From an uncultured Eubacteriales bacterium (GTDB taxonomy: Bacteria; Bacillota; Clostridia; Oscillospirales; CAG-272): a DNA stretch of 6,192 nt. Made by a program: the position numbers and the translations under genes. The DNA lies in NCBI GenBank assembly GCA_902462015.1, contig CABPZV010000124.1, positions 1-6,192 on the forward strand, read 5' to 3'. The notes under the pieces are model-generated. The model did no database searches. It worked only from the letters and a program-made list of their open reading frames with translations, and had not been told where the DNA came from. Positions 5,467-6,192 of the stretch are shown here, one piece after another. Position 1 is the stretch's first letter; every line of letters starts with the position of its first letter.

Positions 5467-6066
5467 TTATTTTAGAATTGTTATTACAGGCTGAATTTGA
5501 ATTCCTGACAGTGCAGAAAGCATGGTCGCCTGAAGCTTGCTGAAGTCTGCAACAAGAGAATAGGGCTTATGCTCCGGATCGTCCTGACCGAGAGGAACAA
5601 AAAATACATTTTTACGCATACTGACTGAGGCAATTGAGTGAAGATTTGCTGAAAGAGCATCATTTGTTGCAAGTGCAATTACAAGAGGTCTGTTGCCGCG
5701 CATATGAGCTTTTGCGGACATTGAAACTGCCGAGTCTGTTATTCCATGGGCAATTTTTGCGAGGGTGTTGCCTGTACACGGAGATATAACAAGCAGGTCA
5801 AGAGGATTTGCGGGACCTAATGGTTCTGCATCCTTAACTGTATGTATAATTTGATTACCGCATATTTTTTCTATCTTTTCAATTGTCTCGGATGCGCGTC
5901 CAAATCTTGTGTCAGTGGTGTATATACTTTCATTGGCTATAGGAATGATATCCCAGCCTGCATGAGAAAGTTTTTCAAGCTCGGCAATTGATTTTTTAAT
6001 TGTGCAGAAAGAACCGCAGAGGGCATAACCGAGACGCGGTGCTTTTTTTATGTATGTTTCATCCAT
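5467..6066 (-). CDS. dpaB: Dipicolinate synthase subunit B (SpoVFB/DpaB flavoprotein)
   Basis: With subunit A, this protein makes dipicolinic acid from dihydroxy-tetrahydrodipicolinate in the mother cell during sporulation; the acid is then loaded into the spore core. The 199-residue product belongs to the flavoprotein fold family. The motifs are LGYALCGSFCT (12-22), TDTRFG (51-56), LLVISPCTGNTLAKIAHGIT (91-110), RPLVIALATNDALSANL (126-142) and VPLGQDDPEHKPYSLVADF (157-175), all typical of DpaB. The start at 6066 is chosen because AAAAGGAG (6078-6085) lies upstream, though its 11-base spacing is long. The alternative ATG at 6090 would add eight residues and has no binding site. The stop is followed by no hairpin, so transcripts may read through into hprK. 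The partner gene dpaA would be expected upstream, at or beyond the right edge. Its presence marks the organism as a spore former. Confidence 0.95.
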   Translation of the reverse strand: MDETYIKKAPRLGYALCGSFCTIKKSIAELEKLSHAGWDIIPIANESIYTTDTRFGRASETIEKIEKICGNQIIHTVKDAEPLGPANPLDLLVISPCTGNTLAKIAHGITDSAVSMSAKAHMRGNRPLVIALATNDALSANLHSIASVSMRKNVFFVPLGQDDPEHKPYSLVADFSKLQATMLSALSGIQIQPVITILK

Positions 6067-6077
6067 ATATACATTCG

Positions 6078-6085
6078 CTCCTTTT
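6078..6085 (-). promoter_or_regulatory. Ribosome binding site of dpaB
   Basis: Minus-strand AAAAGGAG, strong in sequence but 11 bases from the ATG at 6066. It lies inside the reading frame if the ATG at 6090 is used, which favours the shorter form. Confidence 0.6.
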
Positions 6086-6092
6086 ACCATTT

Positions 6093-6128
6093 AGCCGGTA
6101 ATGTATAAGTATATTATAAATACCGGCT
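6093..6128. repeat. Inverted repeat in the dpaB leader
   Basis: Perfect 8-bp arms AGCCGGTA (6093-6100) and TACCGGCT (6121-6128) are 20 bases apart. The interior is AT-rich, can add an inner TATAA/TTATA pairing, and holds a TATAAT on the minus strand (6113-6118) with no good -35. The element ends about 8 bases before the dpaB ribosome binding site. It could be an mRNA processing hairpin, a weak regulator of translation, or an operator. Confidence 0.45.
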
Positions 6129-6148
6129 TTCTTCGGCGTTTTTATAAC

Positions 6149-6192
6149 TTAGGCAAGATGTCCCGCCATTAAGGCGGCAGCCTTAATGGCGA
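6149..6192 (-). CDS. Possible 3' end of an upstream gene, perhaps dpaA
   Basis: One minus-strand frame runs in from the right edge and stops at 6149, reading AIKAAALMAGHLA before TAA; the other two stop sooner. An Ala-rich helix could end a protein. By position in sporulation operons the upstream gene would be dipicolinate synthase subunit A. The segment is too short to identify, I do not see a recognisable DpaA C-terminus, and the same bases form a palindrome, so this may be non-coding. The gap to dpaB would be 82 bases. Confidence 0.25.
   Translation of the reverse strand, partial: AIKAAALMAGHLA
6164..6191. repeat. Perfect GC-rich palindrome at the right edge
   Basis: Arms of 11 bp, CGCCATTAAGG (6164-6174) and CCTTAATGGCG (6181-6191), enclose the loop CGGCAG. 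A competing smaller stem CCGCC/GGCGG with loop ATTAA (6163-6177) overlaps it. No T-run follows on the minus strand, and the plus-strand flank is outside the window, so a terminator cannot be confirmed. Confidence 0.6.

Overview
The window comes from an AT-rich, low-GC Gram-positive bacterium that makes endospores, most likely a member of the Clostridia. The evidence is a C-terminal KhpB/Jag R3H domain directly before mnmE (a Firmicutes gene pair from near the chromosome origin), HPr kinase/phosphorylase, strong AGGAGG-type ribosome binding sites, and dipicolinate synthase subunit B, a spore-specific enzyme. An Oscillospiraceae/Ruminococcus-like source fits the RNHCP protein and the small DUF-like protein, but that placement is inference.

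Layout. Positions 2-493 (+) hold the 3' end of khpB (jag), cut by the window edge. mnmE follows at 626-2014 (+). It has its own good sigma-A promoter (571-599), a GTG start, and a hairpin terminator (2019-2043) that also faces the next gene. Convergent to it is a small secreted, membrane-anchored, Ser/Thr/Glu-rich protein (2077-2547, -). Divergent from that is an RNHCP zinc-ribbon protein (2756-3073, +), which converges on a small conserved-looking hypothetical (3118-3486, -). An AT-rich stretch of about 560 bases (3487-4048) holds promoters but no convincing gene. A two-helix small membrane protein follows (4049-4294, +), ending in a 70-nt, about 30-bp hairpin. The right third is on the minus strand: hprK (4402-5361), with a near-consensus sigma-A promoter, lies downstream of dpaB/spoVFB (5467-6066). 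The window ends in a palindrome that may lie in the 3' end of the preceding gene, possibly dpaA.

How the genes work together. khpB and mnmE are housekeeping RNA genes: an RNA-binding regulator and a tRNA wobble-uridine modification GTPase. MnmE's partner gene mnmG, usually adjacent, is not the next gene here. hprK is the sensor kinase of carbon catabolite control, and dpaB makes the spore-core chelator dipicolinate. They share a strand, but hprK has its own vegetative promoter. The four small genes in the middle are accessory or uncharacterised and mostly look monocistronic. I found no mobile element, CRISPR array, tRNA or rRNA. I see no clear new multi-gene system. The most unusual items are the very long hairpin after the small membrane protein, the terminator-like hairpin antisense within hprK, the modified KhpB architecture, and the unexplained 3487-4048 region.
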